Below are positions 8,257-17,422 of a stretch of 64,000 bases of DNA, piece by piece. Numbering within the stretch: position 1 is the first letter of the stretch; every line of letters begins with the position of its first letter. Where the stretch lies: positions 434,001 to 498,000 of the forward strand of contig OY970187.1 of NCBI GenBank assembly GCA_963708165.1, read 5' to 3'. The notes beneath the pieces are model-generated. The model was not told where the DNA came from. It saw only the letters and a list, made by a program, of their open reading frames with translations, and did not search any database. This DNA comes from Rubricoccus sp963708165. Its GTDB lineage: Bacteria > Bacteroidota > Rhodothermia > Rhodothermales > Rubricoccaceae. A program made the position numbers and the translations under genes.

Positions 8257-9089
8257 CTAAAACCCGATCTGCAGCGAGACCGCAGGCGTGAGACCCAGGT
8301 CTTCGTGGTACTCGGCCGCCACATCGGCCACGAGCGGCCCGGCGTAAAAGCCGACGCCCGCCGAGAACGTCGTCGGCCCGGTTCCAACGCCCGCGCGCAG
8401 CGCCAGAGGCTGCACCACGCGCGCCTCCAGCCCGGCGCGCACCGAGAGGTCGCCGTCGAGGTTCTGGTCCAGGTCGAGCGCGAGCAGCGCCCGGTCGCTG
8501 GGCCGGTAGGCGACGCCCGCGGCGATGGAGGGCACGCCGCCGAGCGGGCGCGTGAGGTCGTCGTCGGCGTCGTCTAGAAGGGCGAGCGCGTTGCGGAGCG
8601 CGAAGCCTGCGCGGACCGTCGGGACCACGTCGCCCTGGACGCCCAGCGAGAGGTGCACGGCACCCTGCGAGCCAAAGCCGTCGATGCTCACGCCATCGTA
8701 GCCCACAGCCACGCCCAGCGCGAGCCGCCGCGCCGAGCTCAAGGCCACCTCGCGCGCAAACCCCGCCACGATGCGTGTCTCCGCGTAGGCATCGGTCCCA
8801 TACGTGCGGCCGCTGGCGGCAAGCGTGCCCAGCGCCAGAGGCACGCTCGCGCTCGCGCCCGCGATGCGCAAGCCGTCGAGCCCGTACGCCTGGCTGGCTT
8901 CGACGCCCAGCCCTCTGGGTGCTGTCGCCCAGGTGGCGGGGTTGGCCTGCCCCCACGTCTGTCCGCCCAGCGCGACGCCCACGCGGCCCATCGCGAGGCC
9001 TCTGGCGCCGCCTTCGGCGTACTGCGCATGCGCTACAGGCACGCCAGAGGCGAGCAGGAGCAGGGCGAGAAGAGCGGGGCACGCAACAT
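8257..9089 (-). CDS. PorV/PorQ-like outer-membrane protein, 5' end unclear
   Basis: The frame encodes a signal peptide (ALLALLLLASGVPVAHAQ) followed by GGARGLAMGRVGVALGG and WANPATWA-like text (QANPATWATAPRGLGVE), typical of the PorV/PorQ family, then about 240 residues of barrel strands ending SLQIGF. There is no ATG, GTG or TTG in this frame upstream of the signal peptide. The only ATG (9089) is in another frame, giving MLRAPLFS before a one-base shift would restore the signal peptide, so a frameshift or sequencing indel near 9070-9080 is likely. This ATG shares CATG with a plus-strand ATG. The protein is divergent from the DUF4835 gene. Confidence 0.65.
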
Positions 9090-9116
9090 GGGCGCAGACG
9101 GGTCGTTGGGGCGGCG

Positions 9117-9124
9117 TAGCTTTG
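9117..9124 (+). promoter_or_regulatory. -7 box TAGCTTTG upstream of the DUF4835 gene
   Basis: An exact match to the Bacteroidota -7 consensus TAnnTTTG, 20 bases before the GTG at 9145. It favours that GTG as the start over the ATG at 9088, which lies upstream of the box. Confidence 0.45.
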
Positions 9125-9144
9125 AGAAGGTAGCCCCCTCCCCC

Positions 9145-10044
9145 GTGCGTCGAACTGTCCCGCTTTTGCTCGCGCTCCTCTTCGCGAGCGCCGTCCACGC
9201 CCAGGAGTTGAACTGCAGCGTGTCCATCAACCGCAGCCAGCTCAACGGCGACGAGTTCGCCTTTCTGGACGACCTCCGCGAGGACGTCTCGCGCTACGTC
9301 AACGACCGCGCGTGGACCGAAGACGTGTTTCAGGACCGCGAGAGGATCGACTGCTCGATGCAGATCATCCTCAACGCTGCCGAGGGGTTGAGCATCTTCA
9401 CCGGTGAGATCGTCGTCCGTGCCTCGCGTCCCATCTACGGCTCGGCGCAGCCCACGCAGCTGCTCCTCGTGAGCGACAACGACTGGGCGTTTACCTACAC
9501 CCGCGGCCAGAGCCTCGTTTTCGACCCGGAGACGTACAACTCGTTTACATCGGTCTTGGATTTCTACGCCCTCCTGATTCTGGGCTACGATTACGACTCG
9601 TTCGCGAGCCTGGGCGGCACGCCGCACTTCGAGCTCGCCCGTCGCATCGCCGAGCGCGCCCGTTCCAACTCCGGCTCGCAGGGGTGGGGCGCAGAGTTCG
9701 GCGAGGAACGCTCGCGCTACGACCTCATCCGCGAGCTTCTCGACCCGGCCTTCCTGCCGCTCCGCCGCGCGCACTACACCTACCACTTCGAGGTGCTCGA
9801 CCAGTTTCTGCTCGGCCCCGACGCCGCCTGGGAGCGCGCGACGGTCATTCTCGAAGAACTGCACGAACTCTTTCTTCAGTTCAACGCGCGCCGCTACGCC
9901 ACGGACGTGTTTTTTACGGCCAAGTACCAGGAGCTCGCCTCTCTCCTGAGCGAGGCGCCGCAGCGTAGCGAAGCCTATTCGCTGCTGAGCGAGATGGACC
10001 CGGTGCATCTCTCGGAGTACGACAAGCTCGTCAGCGGCCGCTAG
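9145..10044 (+). CDS. DUF4835-family secreted protein
   Basis: 299 residues from a GTG at 9145, giving a signal peptide (RRTVPLLLALLFASAVHAQ) and a mature start QELNCSVSINRSQL. Landmarks are AWTEDVFQDRERIDCSMQI, RPIYGSAQPTQLLL, LLILGYDYDSF and the C-terminal FNARRYATDVFFTAKYQEL. The family is widespread in Bacteroidota and has been connected with gliding/type IX secretion; the exact role is unsettled. An in-frame ATG at 9088 would add a non-signal-like extension and overlaps the divergent gene, so the GTG is preferred. The gene stands alone, followed by a noncoding gap. Confidence 0.85.
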   Translation: MRRTVPLLLALLFASAVHAQELNCSVSINRSQLNGDEFAFLDDLREDVSRYVNDRAWTEDVFQDRERIDCSMQIILNAAEGLSIFTGEIVVRASRPIYGSAQPTQLLLVSDNDWAFTYTRGQSLVFDPETYNSFTSVLDFYALLILGYDYDSFASLGGTPHFELARRIAERARSNSGSQGWGAEFGEERSRYDLIRELLDPAFLPLRRAHYTYHFEVLDQFLLGPDAAWERATVILEELHELFLQFNARRYATDVFFTAKYQELASLLSEAPQRSEAYSLLSEMDPVHLSEYDKLVSGR

Positions 10045-10241
10045 CCTCTGGCGCGGCGGCGGAGGCGTGAAGGCGTCCGCCAGAGTTCTGCCCGCACATG
10101 ACCGCGGGTGCTGCCTCTGGCGCCAGAGGCTTCCCCTCACGTGCACCGTCCCGCGCGATCCACTGGCGATCCACTGCGCAGAGCGAGGGGCGCAGCGCTC
10201 TCGCACCACGCCCCTCGGCTGTCTTTGTCTGAGACGCTCCG
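10045..10241. other. Noncoding gap with decamer pairs
   Basis: This 197-base gap between convergent genes holds three copies of the iterated decamer, including a head-to-head pair at about 10111-10130 that may act as a bidirectional terminator. No gene was seen. Confidence 0.5.
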
Positions 10242-11315
10242 CTACGCGGGCTGCGCGGCGCGGACGGAGCCGTCGCCAGAGGCGGCGAGTTCCTGCTCCA
10301 TGGCCTCGCGGGCCATCTTGTCGCGTACTTGCGCCTCGATCCACGCGTAGGTGCGAGCCATGCCCTCCTCCAGCGCGATCTTCGGCTCCCAGCCGAGGAC
10401 TTCGCGGAGCTTGTCGTTGTCGGAGTTGCGGCCCCGCACTCCTTGCGGGCCGTCGATGTGGTTCTTCTCGACGTCGACGCCAGCGGAGTCTGCGATGATG
10501 TCGACGAGCTTGTTGATGCTCACCATGCGGTCGCGGCCGAGGTTGAGCGGCTCCTTGTAGTCGCTCATCATGAGGCGGTAGACGCCCTCGGTGCAGTCGT
10601 CGACGTGCATGAACGAGCGGGTCTGCTCGCCGTCGCCCCACACGTCAATGGTCGGCTCGCCGGTGAGCTTGCCGACGGCGACTTTGCGGCACATGGCCGC
10701 TGGCGCCTTCTCGCGGCCCCCGTCCCAGGTGCCGAGCTCGCCGTAGACGTTGTGGAAGCGCACCGTCCGCGTCTCCATGCCGTAGTCACCCGCGTAGTAG
10801 TGGCAGAGCAGCTCGGTAAAGAGCTTTTCCCAGCCGTACGCGTCTTGCGGCGCAGCGGGGTAGGCGTCGGACTCTTTGAGCGCGACCACGTCGGCCGAGG
10901 TCTGCAGGTGCTCCGGGTAGACGCACGCGCTGGACGTGTAGAAGTAGCGGTCCACGCCTCCCTTGCGGGCGGCCTCCAACGTGTGCGTGTTGATGAGCAC
11001 GTTGTTGTGGAGGATCAGGCTGTGGTTGGCCGAGATGAAGCCCATGCCGCCCATGTCTGCCGCGAGGGCGTAGACGTGGTCGATCTTCTGGCCGTCGGGC
11101 GCGGGGCGCATGGCCTCCAGGCAGTTGTCCCACCGGCGAAGGTCGAGCAGGTCGAACTGGTCGGCGTCGGTCGCTTTGTACTCCGGCTTTTTGATGTCCA
11201 CACCGCGGACCCAGTAGCCCTTGGCTTTGAGGTACGTGACGAGGTGGTGGCCGATAAAGCCGCCCGCCCCGGTGACGAGGACGCGTGTGTTCGTGGGGTC
11301 GTGGTCGATGTTCAT
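10242..11315 (-). CDS. NAD-dependent sugar epimerase (GDP-mannose 3,5-epimerase-like)
   Basis: 357 residues. Extended SDR fold: VLVTGAGGFIGHHLV binds NAD, and the active site has SSACVYPE with YGWEKL (Tyr-x3-Lys). The signature ADMGGMGFISANHSLI, together with VRFHNVYGELGTWDGGREKAPAA, is characteristic of GDP-mannose 3,5-epimerases rather than general UDP-glucose epimerases. The enzyme would convert GDP-D-mannose to GDP-L-galactose for polysaccharide synthesis. It is the last gene of the exopolysaccharide cluster on this strand. About 25 C-terminal residues (LAASGDGSVRAAQPA) are repeat-influenced. Substrate assignment is by family resemblance only. Confidence 0.85.
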   Translation of the reverse strand: MNIDHDPTNTRVLVTGAGGFIGHHLVTYLKAKGYWVRGVDIKKPEYKATDADQFDLLDLRRWDNCLEAMRPAPDGQKIDHVYALAADMGGMGFISANHSLILHNNVLINTHTLEAARKGGVDRYFYTSSACVYPEHLQTSADVVALKESDAYPAAPQDAYGWEKLFTELLCHYYAGDYGMETRTVRFHNVYGELGTWDGGREKAPAAMCRKVAVGKLTGEPTIDVWGDGEQTRSFMHVDDCTEGVYRLMMSDYKEPLNLGRDRMVSINKLVDIIADSAGVDVEKNHIDGPQGVRGRNSDNDKLREVLGWEPKIALEEGMARTYAWIEAQVRDKMAREAMEQELAASGDGSVRAAQPA

Positions 11316-11414
11316 CTCGGTTGGCGAAGGTGAGAGCCCGGGTGCCCGCGGAGGCGAGCAGGGATTGAAAAGGTACCGGGGGCAGCGGCGTTGTGCCGAG
11401 AGCCCCTGCGAGAG

Positions 11415-12191
11415 CTATGCCGTAGGGACTGCGACCGCGTTCTCCCGCCTCTGGCGGAACCGTTGCGCGGCGAATCCGCCCATAAACCGGGGGACGACGT
11501 TGGCGTAGCGGCGCCAGAGGCGCCTGGGCTCCATCGCGAGGCGGAAGGCCCATTCGAGGCCTGCCTGCTGCACCCAGCCGGGCGCCTGCGTGAGCAGACC
11601 GGCATGAAAGTCGAAGGCCGCGCCGACAGCCAAGCAGACCGCGCCGATGCGCTCGGCGTGCTCGGCGCACCAGCGCTCCTGGCGCGGGCAGCCCAGGCCC
11701 ACGAACACGATGCGCGCGCCAGAGGCTTTGAGTTGCTGCACGAACGCCTCGTCCTCCTCGGGCGTGAGCGCGCGGAACGGCGGCGAGATCGCCTCGACGA
11801 TCTTCAAGCCCGGCGCCTTCTGCGGGAGGTTGGTCGAGAGCGCGTCCAGGACCTTCTGGCTGGAGCCGTAAAAAGCCACCGGCACGCCTCTGGCGGCAGC
11901 GCGCTCGGCCACGGCCAGCGTCACGTCGGGGCCATAGACCCGGTCTTTCTGGTCCACGCCCAGCGACTGCATCGCGCGGACGACGCTCATGCCATCGGGT
12001 ACGTTGAGGTCGGCGCCGTTGAGCACGTCCATGAACGTGGCGTCGTCCTGCGCCTCGATGGTGCCGTGCGCGTTGGAGAAGCAGGCGTAGCGGGCCTCGG
12101 CGCGCTCGGCCCAGCCGAGGATTTCGTCGGCGGCCTCTGGCGTGGAGCGGGCGTCGAAGCGGACGCCGAGGATGCGGGCGGAGTCGGTCAT
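11415..12191 (-). CDS. WecG/TagA/CpsF-family glycosyltransferase (GT26)
   Basis: 258 residues. Landmarks are FSNAHGTIEAQDDATFMDVL, LNVPDGMSVVRAMQ, VAFYGSSQKVL, GARIVFVGLGCPRQERWC and AVGAAFDFHAGLLTQAPGW. These enzymes transfer ManNAc-A-type or related sugars to a lipid-linked intermediate, the second step in repeat-unit assembly. It lies within the polysaccharide cluster, about 100 bp upstream of the epimerase. The C-terminus RRLWRRYANVVPRFMGG matches the usual basic membrane-contacting tail. Confidence 0.92.
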   Translation of the reverse strand: MTDSARILGVRFDARSTPEAADEILGWAERAEARYACFSNAHGTIEAQDDATFMDVLNGADLNVPDGMSVVRAMQSLGVDQKDRVYGPDVTLAVAERAAARGVPVAFYGSSQKVLDALSTNLPQKAPGLKIVEAISPPFRALTPEEDEAFVQQLKASGARIVFVGLGCPRQERWCAEHAERIGAVCLAVGAAFDFHAGLLTQAPGWVQQAGLEWAFRLAMEPRRLWRRYANVVPRFMGGFAAQRFRQRRENAVAVPTA

Positions 12192-12257
12192 GGAAAGTGG
12201 GTAGCTGTCGTCGGTAGGGACACTCTGCGTGGTGTCCGAACGAGGTTGAAATCGTAG

Positions 12258-12276
12258 GGGCGTATCGCATACGCCC
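12258..12276. repeat. Short perfect hairpin GGGCGTAT-CGC-ATACGCCC
   Basis: An eight-base perfect stem with a three-base loop, preceded by GTAG, in the gap between two polysaccharide genes. No T-run follows on either strand, so a REP-like palindrome is more likely than a terminator. It shares the leading GTAG and a centre near GCAT with the palindrome at 43647. Confidence 0.5.
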
Positions 12277-12314
12277 GTCTTTCGTGCGCCAGAGGCCTCT
12301 GGCGCCAGAGGCGG

Positions 12315-13271
12315 TCAGGAGCGGCGGAAGTCGATGCCCAGGTAGTTGTCCGGCCCGGGCACGACGAGGTTTTTCAATCGGCCGACGCCCAGCGCGAAGT
12401 GCGCGAGCGTGGCGAGTGCGCCCAGCCTCTGGCGAGGCGCGAGCGGCACACGGCGGATGGCGGTCACGAAATCTGCCGCGCGGCCGAGTGACGGCAATAC
12501 CGGCGCAGAATGTTCGATTCCTGACTCGTATTCCAGATAGTCCGCGCGGGAGAGGTGCCGGGCGCTGCCCGCGTGCAAGCGGTGGTCGAACAGCGTCTCA
12601 TCCACATAGAGCATCGGGCCGCGCAGTAGCAGTTCGGCGCAGAGCGCGTCTTCGACGCCCGGAAGGTCGAACGGCTTGGTGGCGGCGAGCGCCTCGGCGC
12701 GCAAGAGGCCGTAGATCATCCACTCCCCCGCTTTGACACGCAGAAAGCTGCCGAAGCGCGCGCTGGCCTCTGGCGCCGAGAGGGTGCGCATCGTCTGTGG
12801 CGTCCACTTCCAGACATCGGTTGCGGAGGCGATGAATCCGCCAGAGGCGGGGCTGAATGGGTAGGCGTCGCCTGCGCCGTCGATGAGGCGAATGGCGCTG
12901 TGCGCACCGATGGCCTCTGGCGCCGCATTGAGCGCGCTCAGGCAGGCTGCGAGGTAGCCCGGGTGCGGGCGGTCGTCGTGGGCGGCCCACTTGACGAACG
13001 GCGCGCCGCTGGCGACGGCGAGCTCGGCGGAGCGGTTGAAGTTGCCGTTGGCGCCGAGGTTGGTGGCGTTGCGCACGTAGCGAATGCGGCTGTCGCCAGA
13101 GGCTGCGCGCTGCACGATGTGGGGCGTGGAATCGGTGCTCGCGTTGTCGGTCACGAACGCCACCCAGCGCGTTTCGGTCTGCGCTTGCAGCGCCTCTAGC
13201 GCTTCCGCCAGGTACTCTTCCCCGTTGTAGACAGGGACGGCAAAGGCGACTCGGGGACTCTCAGAACTCAT
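12315..13271 (-). CDS. Family 2 glycosyltransferase
   Basis: 318 residues. The N-terminus RVAFAVPVYNGEEYLAEALE is the GT-A nucleotide-sugar fold, with FVTDNASTDSTPHIVQ and WAAHDDRPHPGYL providing the acidic metal/sugar site. It starts at the ATG at 13271, overlapping the upstream GT4 stop as ATGA. It probably adds one sugar to the repeat unit. PEA and ASG stretches (for example LNAAPEAIGAH, SAPEASARFG) come from the decamer. The linkage made is unknown. Confidence 0.9.
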   Translation of the reverse strand: MSSESPRVAFAVPVYNGEEYLAEALEALQAQTETRWVAFVTDNASTDSTPHIVQRAASGDSRIRYVRNATNLGANGNFNRSAELAVASGAPFVKWAAHDDRPHPGYLAACLSALNAAPEAIGAHSAIRLIDGAGDAYPFSPASGGFIASATDVWKWTPQTMRTLSAPEASARFGSFLRVKAGEWMIYGLLRAEALAATKPFDLPGVEDALCAELLLRGPMLYVDETLFDHRLHAGSARHLSRADYLEYESGIEHSAPVLPSLGRAADFVTAIRRVPLAPRQRLGALATLAHFALGVGRLKNLVVPGPDNYLGIDFRRS

Positions 13272-14605
13272 GCGGTACGGCCTCTGGCGTGGCTGCCTCT
13301 GGCGCGACGGTGATCGATAGCATCGGCGTAAATGCCACGCAACTGTAGGTAGTTGATGCGCCGCGTGAAGCGCTCGCGGTAGAGGTCCCACGTCGCGCGG
13401 CGAATCTCCTGCAGGCGCTCGGGGTCGCTCAAGAGCGCACGCACGCCAGAGGCGAGAGCTTCGGGACTGTCGCGGGCGACGAGGTGGCCCGTCACGCCGT
13501 CGATGATCATCTCGGGGAAGACGCCGTGATCTGTCGCCACGACCGGCGTGCCCTGACCCATCGCTTCGATGACCACGAGCGGCCAGCCTTCGTAGGAGAG
13601 CGAGGGTGCGACCAGGACCGCTGCCGTTCCCATCAGCGCCGTCATCTCGTCCGCGCTGCGCCACCCCAGCCACTCGATGCGGCTGTCGCCAGAGGCTGCG
13701 GCGCGCACCTCGGGCGCCATCGCGCCGTCGCCCGCGATCTTGAGGCGCGGAAGCGTGGGGTCCAGCGCCCAGGCGTCCAGCAGGGTCTGGATGCCTTTGT
13801 TGGAATCCAGGCGCCCGCCGAAGAGCGCGTAGTCGCCGCCGGGGCCCAGCGACGGCTCGATTTGGAGCGCGTTGGGCTTGACCGCGATAAGGTGTGCAGG
13901 CAAGCCACCATCGACGAACAGGCCTCTGGCGAAATCGCTGAGCGCGATGTAGCGGTCGACCTCGCCGCGGTAGGTGCCCGTCGTTTTGTGAATGGCCGTC
14001 ATCGCGACGACCGCCGCACTGGCGGCGCGGCTGTCGCGGTAGCACGCGTGGCGGATGGCCGGGAGCGCGAGCGTACGGCCCACGCAGTCGTGGCAGATGT
14101 GGCCGTCGCGCAGGAGCAGCGCACTGGCGCAGATCAGGCGGAAATTGTGGAGCGTCTGTACGACCGCCGCCCCGCCATCCTGCGCCGCGTGGTACACGCT
14201 CGGCGACGCCAGAGGCAGCGTGTTGTGCACGTGCACCACGTCCACGCCCTCGCGCTCGACCGTGGCGCGCACCTCGCGGTAGGATTCGCGGCTCCAGATC
14301 GTGCGGGCGGCGAGCGCGGCACGGCTCATGCCCTCTACCTCGTCGTTGTCTAGCGTGTACCGGATCACGCGGTGCCCCGAAGCCTCTAGCAGTTCGCCCT
14401 CGATGTCGAACACGCGGTCCTCGCCGCCGGGCTGCTGGTAGTAGTTGTGTACCAGGAGGATCGTCAGCGGCGCATCGGCCTCTGGCGAGGTCCACGGAGC
14501 GTCGGAGCTCAAATGCTCGGCAGACGCCAGAGGCATGGGGGGGACGTTCGCTACGCCGTTACCAGGTCCAGGCAACGGGAGCAGCGGATCGAGTCGGGAG
14601 GGCAC
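13268..14605 (-). CDS. Family 4 glycosyltransferase, copy 1
   Basis: 445 residues. GT-B fold: N-terminal ILLVHNYYQQPGGEDRVFD, central VHVHNTLPLASPS and HNFRLICASALLLRDGHICH, and C-terminal YALFGGRLDSNKGIQTLL, PSLSYEGWPLVVIEAMGQG (E-x7-E region) and GVTGHLV. It is a paralogue of the next gene upstream, with long near-identical blocks at the DNA level (for example 13487-13556 against 14829-14899), so a recent tandem duplication or gene conversion is indicated. The first about 40 residues (ahead of ILLVHNYYQ) are poorly conserved; internal starts are possible. Confidence 0.9.
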   Translation of the reverse strand: MPSRLDPLLPLPGPGNGVANVPPMPLASAEHLSSDAPWTSPEADAPLTILLVHNYYQQPGGEDRVFDIEGELLEASGHRVIRYTLDNDEVEGMSRAALAARTIWSRESYREVRATVEREGVDVVHVHNTLPLASPSVYHAAQDGGAAVVQTLHNFRLICASALLLRDGHICHDCVGRTLALPAIRHACYRDSRAASAAVVAMTAIHKTTGTYRGEVDRYIALSDFARGLFVDGGLPAHLIAVKPNALQIEPSLGPGGDYALFGGRLDSNKGIQTLLDAWALDPTLPRLKIAGDGAMAPEVRAAASGDSRIEWLGWRSADEMTALMGTAAVLVAPSLSYEGWPLVVIEAMGQGTPVVATDHGVFPEMIIDGVTGHLVARDSPEALASGVRALLSDPERLQEIRRATWDLYRERFTRRINYLQLRGIYADAIDHRRARGSHARGRTA

Positions 14606-15807
14606 GCGGGGTCGGGGAAGTGGCCTCTGGCGAAGGTAGAGGTTCGCCGCGCCGGGTCGCGAGGGCGTCGGCGTAGATCCCGCGGAGTTGTCGGTAGTTG
14701 ATGTCGCGCGTGAAGCGCTCGCGGTAGAGCTCCCAGGTGGCGCTGCGGATCTCCACCAGCATCTCGGGGTCGCTCAGCAAGCGGCGCACGGCCGCACCCA
14801 GCGCCCTGGCATCTCCGCGCGGGACGAGGTGGCCCGTCACGCCGTCGATGATCATCTCGGGGAAGACGCCGTGATCTGTCGCCACGACCGGCGTGCCCTG
14901 GCCCATCGCTTCGATGGCGACCAGTGGCCAGCCTTCGTACCACATCGACGGCGTCACGAGAACGGCCGCCTCGCTCATCAGCGTCGCCATGTCGTCGCCG
15001 CCGCACCAGCCCAGCCACTCGATGCGCGGGTCGCCAGAGGCGGCCTCGGTGACCAAGTGCGAGAGCTCGCCGTCGCCCGCGATCTTGAGGCGCGGGAGGT
15101 CGGGGTCCAGTGCCCAGGCATCGAGCAAGACCTGGATGCCTTTGCCGGTGCCCAGGCGGCCTGCGAAGAGCGCGTAGTCCCCGCCCGGCCCCTGCAGCGG
15201 GTCGCCCTGAAGCATGTTGGGCTTGACCGCGATGCGATCTGCAGGCAACCCGCCCTCGGCGAAGAGGCCTCTGGCGAAGTCGCTCAGCGCGATGTAGCGG
15301 TCGACTTTGGAATCGTAGGTGCCTGCAACCTTGTGGACCGTGCTCGTCGCGACGACCGCCGCCGTCGCAGCGGCGCTGCCGCGGTAGCATTTGTGCTGGA
15401 TGGCGGGCGTGGCGACGGTTTTGCCCACGCAGTCGTGGCACAGCTTGCCGTCTCGCAAGAGGAGTGCGCCGGGGCAGATAAACCGGAAGTTGTGGAGCGT
15501 CTGCACGACTGCCGCGCCGCCATCCTGCGCCGCGTGGTACACGCTCGGCGACGCCAGAGGCAGCGTGTTGTGCACGTGCACGATGTCGACGCCCTCGCGC
15601 TCGACGATCTCGCAGCACCTCGCGGTAGGCCTCGCGGCTCCAGATGGTGCGGGCGGCGAGCGCGGCGCGGTTCATTCCGTCCACCTCGTCGTTGCGAAGT
15701 GTGTAGCGCAGCACACGGTGGCCCCGCTGCTCCAAAATCTCGCCTTCGACCTCGAACACGCGGTCTTCGCCGCCGGGATGCTGGTAGAAGTTGTGCACCA
15801 GCAGCAC
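14559..15807 (-). CDS. Family 4 glycosyltransferase, copy 2 (frameshifted)
   Basis: Two frames together give a full GT4 protein. Frame one starts at a GTG (15807), reads LLVHNFYQHPGGEDRVFEVE and continues to AYREVL; then the frame is lost near 15610. Frame two, starting within VHVHNTLPLASPS, runs to the stop at 14559 with TLHNFRFICPGALLLRDGKL, YALFAGRLGTGKGIQVLL and PSMWYEGWPLVAIEAMGQG. One extra base (or two missing) around TGCTGCGAGATC accounts for the break. A sequencing indel is as likely as a real mutation. A true start upstream of 15807 cannot be fixed because the flanking DNA is dense in decamers. Confidence 0.75.
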
Positions 15808-15945
15808 GGTCAGCGGCGTGTCGGCCTCTGGCGCCAGAGGCCGGGCCGTGAGCGTGATCGCCTCTGGCGCGATGGCAAAGCCGTCGCCAGAGGCGCCGTC
15901 GCCAGAGGTAGCGCCGCGGGCCGGAGGAGCACGCCAGAGGCGCCG

Positions 15946-17422
15946 TCACCACTGCCAGGCGACAGGCGAAGGGGTGGGCTGGCGGGAGGGCTCGGGCGGG
16001 TCGGGTCGGGACGGCGCGGGTCGGAAGGCATGGCGAGGGGCGGTCGGGCTCGGCGCCGAGCGAGGCAGCGGGGCCTCTGGCGCGTCGAGCAGGGTCGGGT
16101 GCGTGCGTTGCAAGCGCGACGCAGCAAGACCCGCGCCGACAACGGTCCAGATCCATATGCCACCCATCGGGCCCTCCAAAAACACGTCGAATGAGGCGTT
16201 TACCAGTCCCGCGATCCAGACCGCCGAGAGCCACGCGAACAGTGCCATCCAGCGCCGCTGATCCGCAAGCTTGGCCCGCCACCACGCGCTGCCGACCGTC
16301 CAGAACCACACGCCGTGGATCGCGAGCCAGAGCAAGAAGCCCGGCACGCCTGCCCGAGCGAGGATCGTGAGATGCCCGTTGTGCGGGCTACGCAGCCCCT
16401 CGTCGATGTCGAGTTCGAAGCCATCGCTCTCCGCGAGGTTGACACCGAAGCCCTTGCCTTGAGCGAAGTACGGCCCGCCAAAGGTGTAGTCCACGATCTT
16501 GGTCCACCAGAGGAGGCGCCACTTTTTGGTGCCGTCCAGCGTGTCCGAGCCCGAGCGTCCAAAGATGGAGCCGATGTTCTCGACCACCTGCTCGACCGTG
16601 ATCTCGCGGCTGCCGCCTTGCACTTCGAGCTTGAGCATCGGCCCGGCGATGGCGCCCACGACGACGAGGAAGATGAAGGCGTAGATCAGCTTGCCGCTTC
16701 CCTTGCCCCGTGCCCGGCGGACGCATCGTCCACGCGAGACCGAGGCCCAGGAAAAAGGCCACCATTCCGCCGCGGTTGCTCACCATGATGATGCCGCTGC
16801 TGAACGCCGCGAGGCTGATCCACAGCATCGTGCGCTTCATCAGGCCGAGCACCATGAACGCCGTGATGCCGGTCATGTGCACCATCAGGTCGCCACCCTT
16901 GGCCTCCAGAAACTTGACGTTGCCCGCCCACGGAAGCTCGGGGATCTGCGCGTAAAACTGCTTGGCCGCGAGGTAGATCACCCACGCGAGCGAGAGCATC
17001 ACGACCACGAACGTGCGGTAGCGCGTCACCGCCTCGGCGATTCGCTCCGGCGCCGCCAGAAGCAGCGACGCCACGATGATGGCGTAGAAGCCGTAGACGA
17101 CGATCATGGCGTCGCGCGGGCCGTCCAGTCCGTACGTGCCCAGGTACGGTAGCGTGCGGATCATCGTCCAGACCACGAGCGCGGCCCAGATCCGAACCGT
17201 CCACATGCCCAGCACGTGGCGCATTTGCCCCGAGGTCGCCGCCAGCCACAGGCCGACCGCGAGCATCACCTCGCCGATAAACAGCGGCGGCACGCCGATG
17301 TACGCAAACGTGCGCGAGAACAGCGCGTAGCCCAAGAGGCACACGCCGAGCACGCGGAGGTAGCGCTCGCCGCCACGGGTGGAGATGCCGCGCGAGAGGC
17401 CGGGATTGAAGGTCAGGTCCAC
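15946..17422 (-). CDS. O-antigen polymerase/ligase-like membrane protein (frameshifted)
   Basis: The first frame (GTG at 17422) encodes about ten TM helices, including RTFAYIGVPPLFIGEVMLAVG and FSSGIIMVSNRGGMVAFFLG. The second frame (to 15946) continues with the large loop EVQGGSREITVEQVVENIGS, IFGRSGSD, FGVNLAESDGFELDIDEGLR and the Wzy/WaaL-typical SPHNGHLTILARAGVPGFLL. They join near 16690-16710, where a single-base change restores RARGKGSGKLIYAF. The protein would polymerise or ligate lipid-linked repeat units in the inner membrane. The last about 55 residues are Pro/Ser/Arg-rich and repeat-like. The start overlaps the Wzx stop by ten bases. Confidence 0.78.

Noticed and set aside
9090..10641. 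Upstream continuation of the porin frame on the minus strand
   Set aside because: It runs antisense through the DUF4835 gene and into the epimerase in the wrong frame; only the part after 9089 has a signal peptide and porin features.
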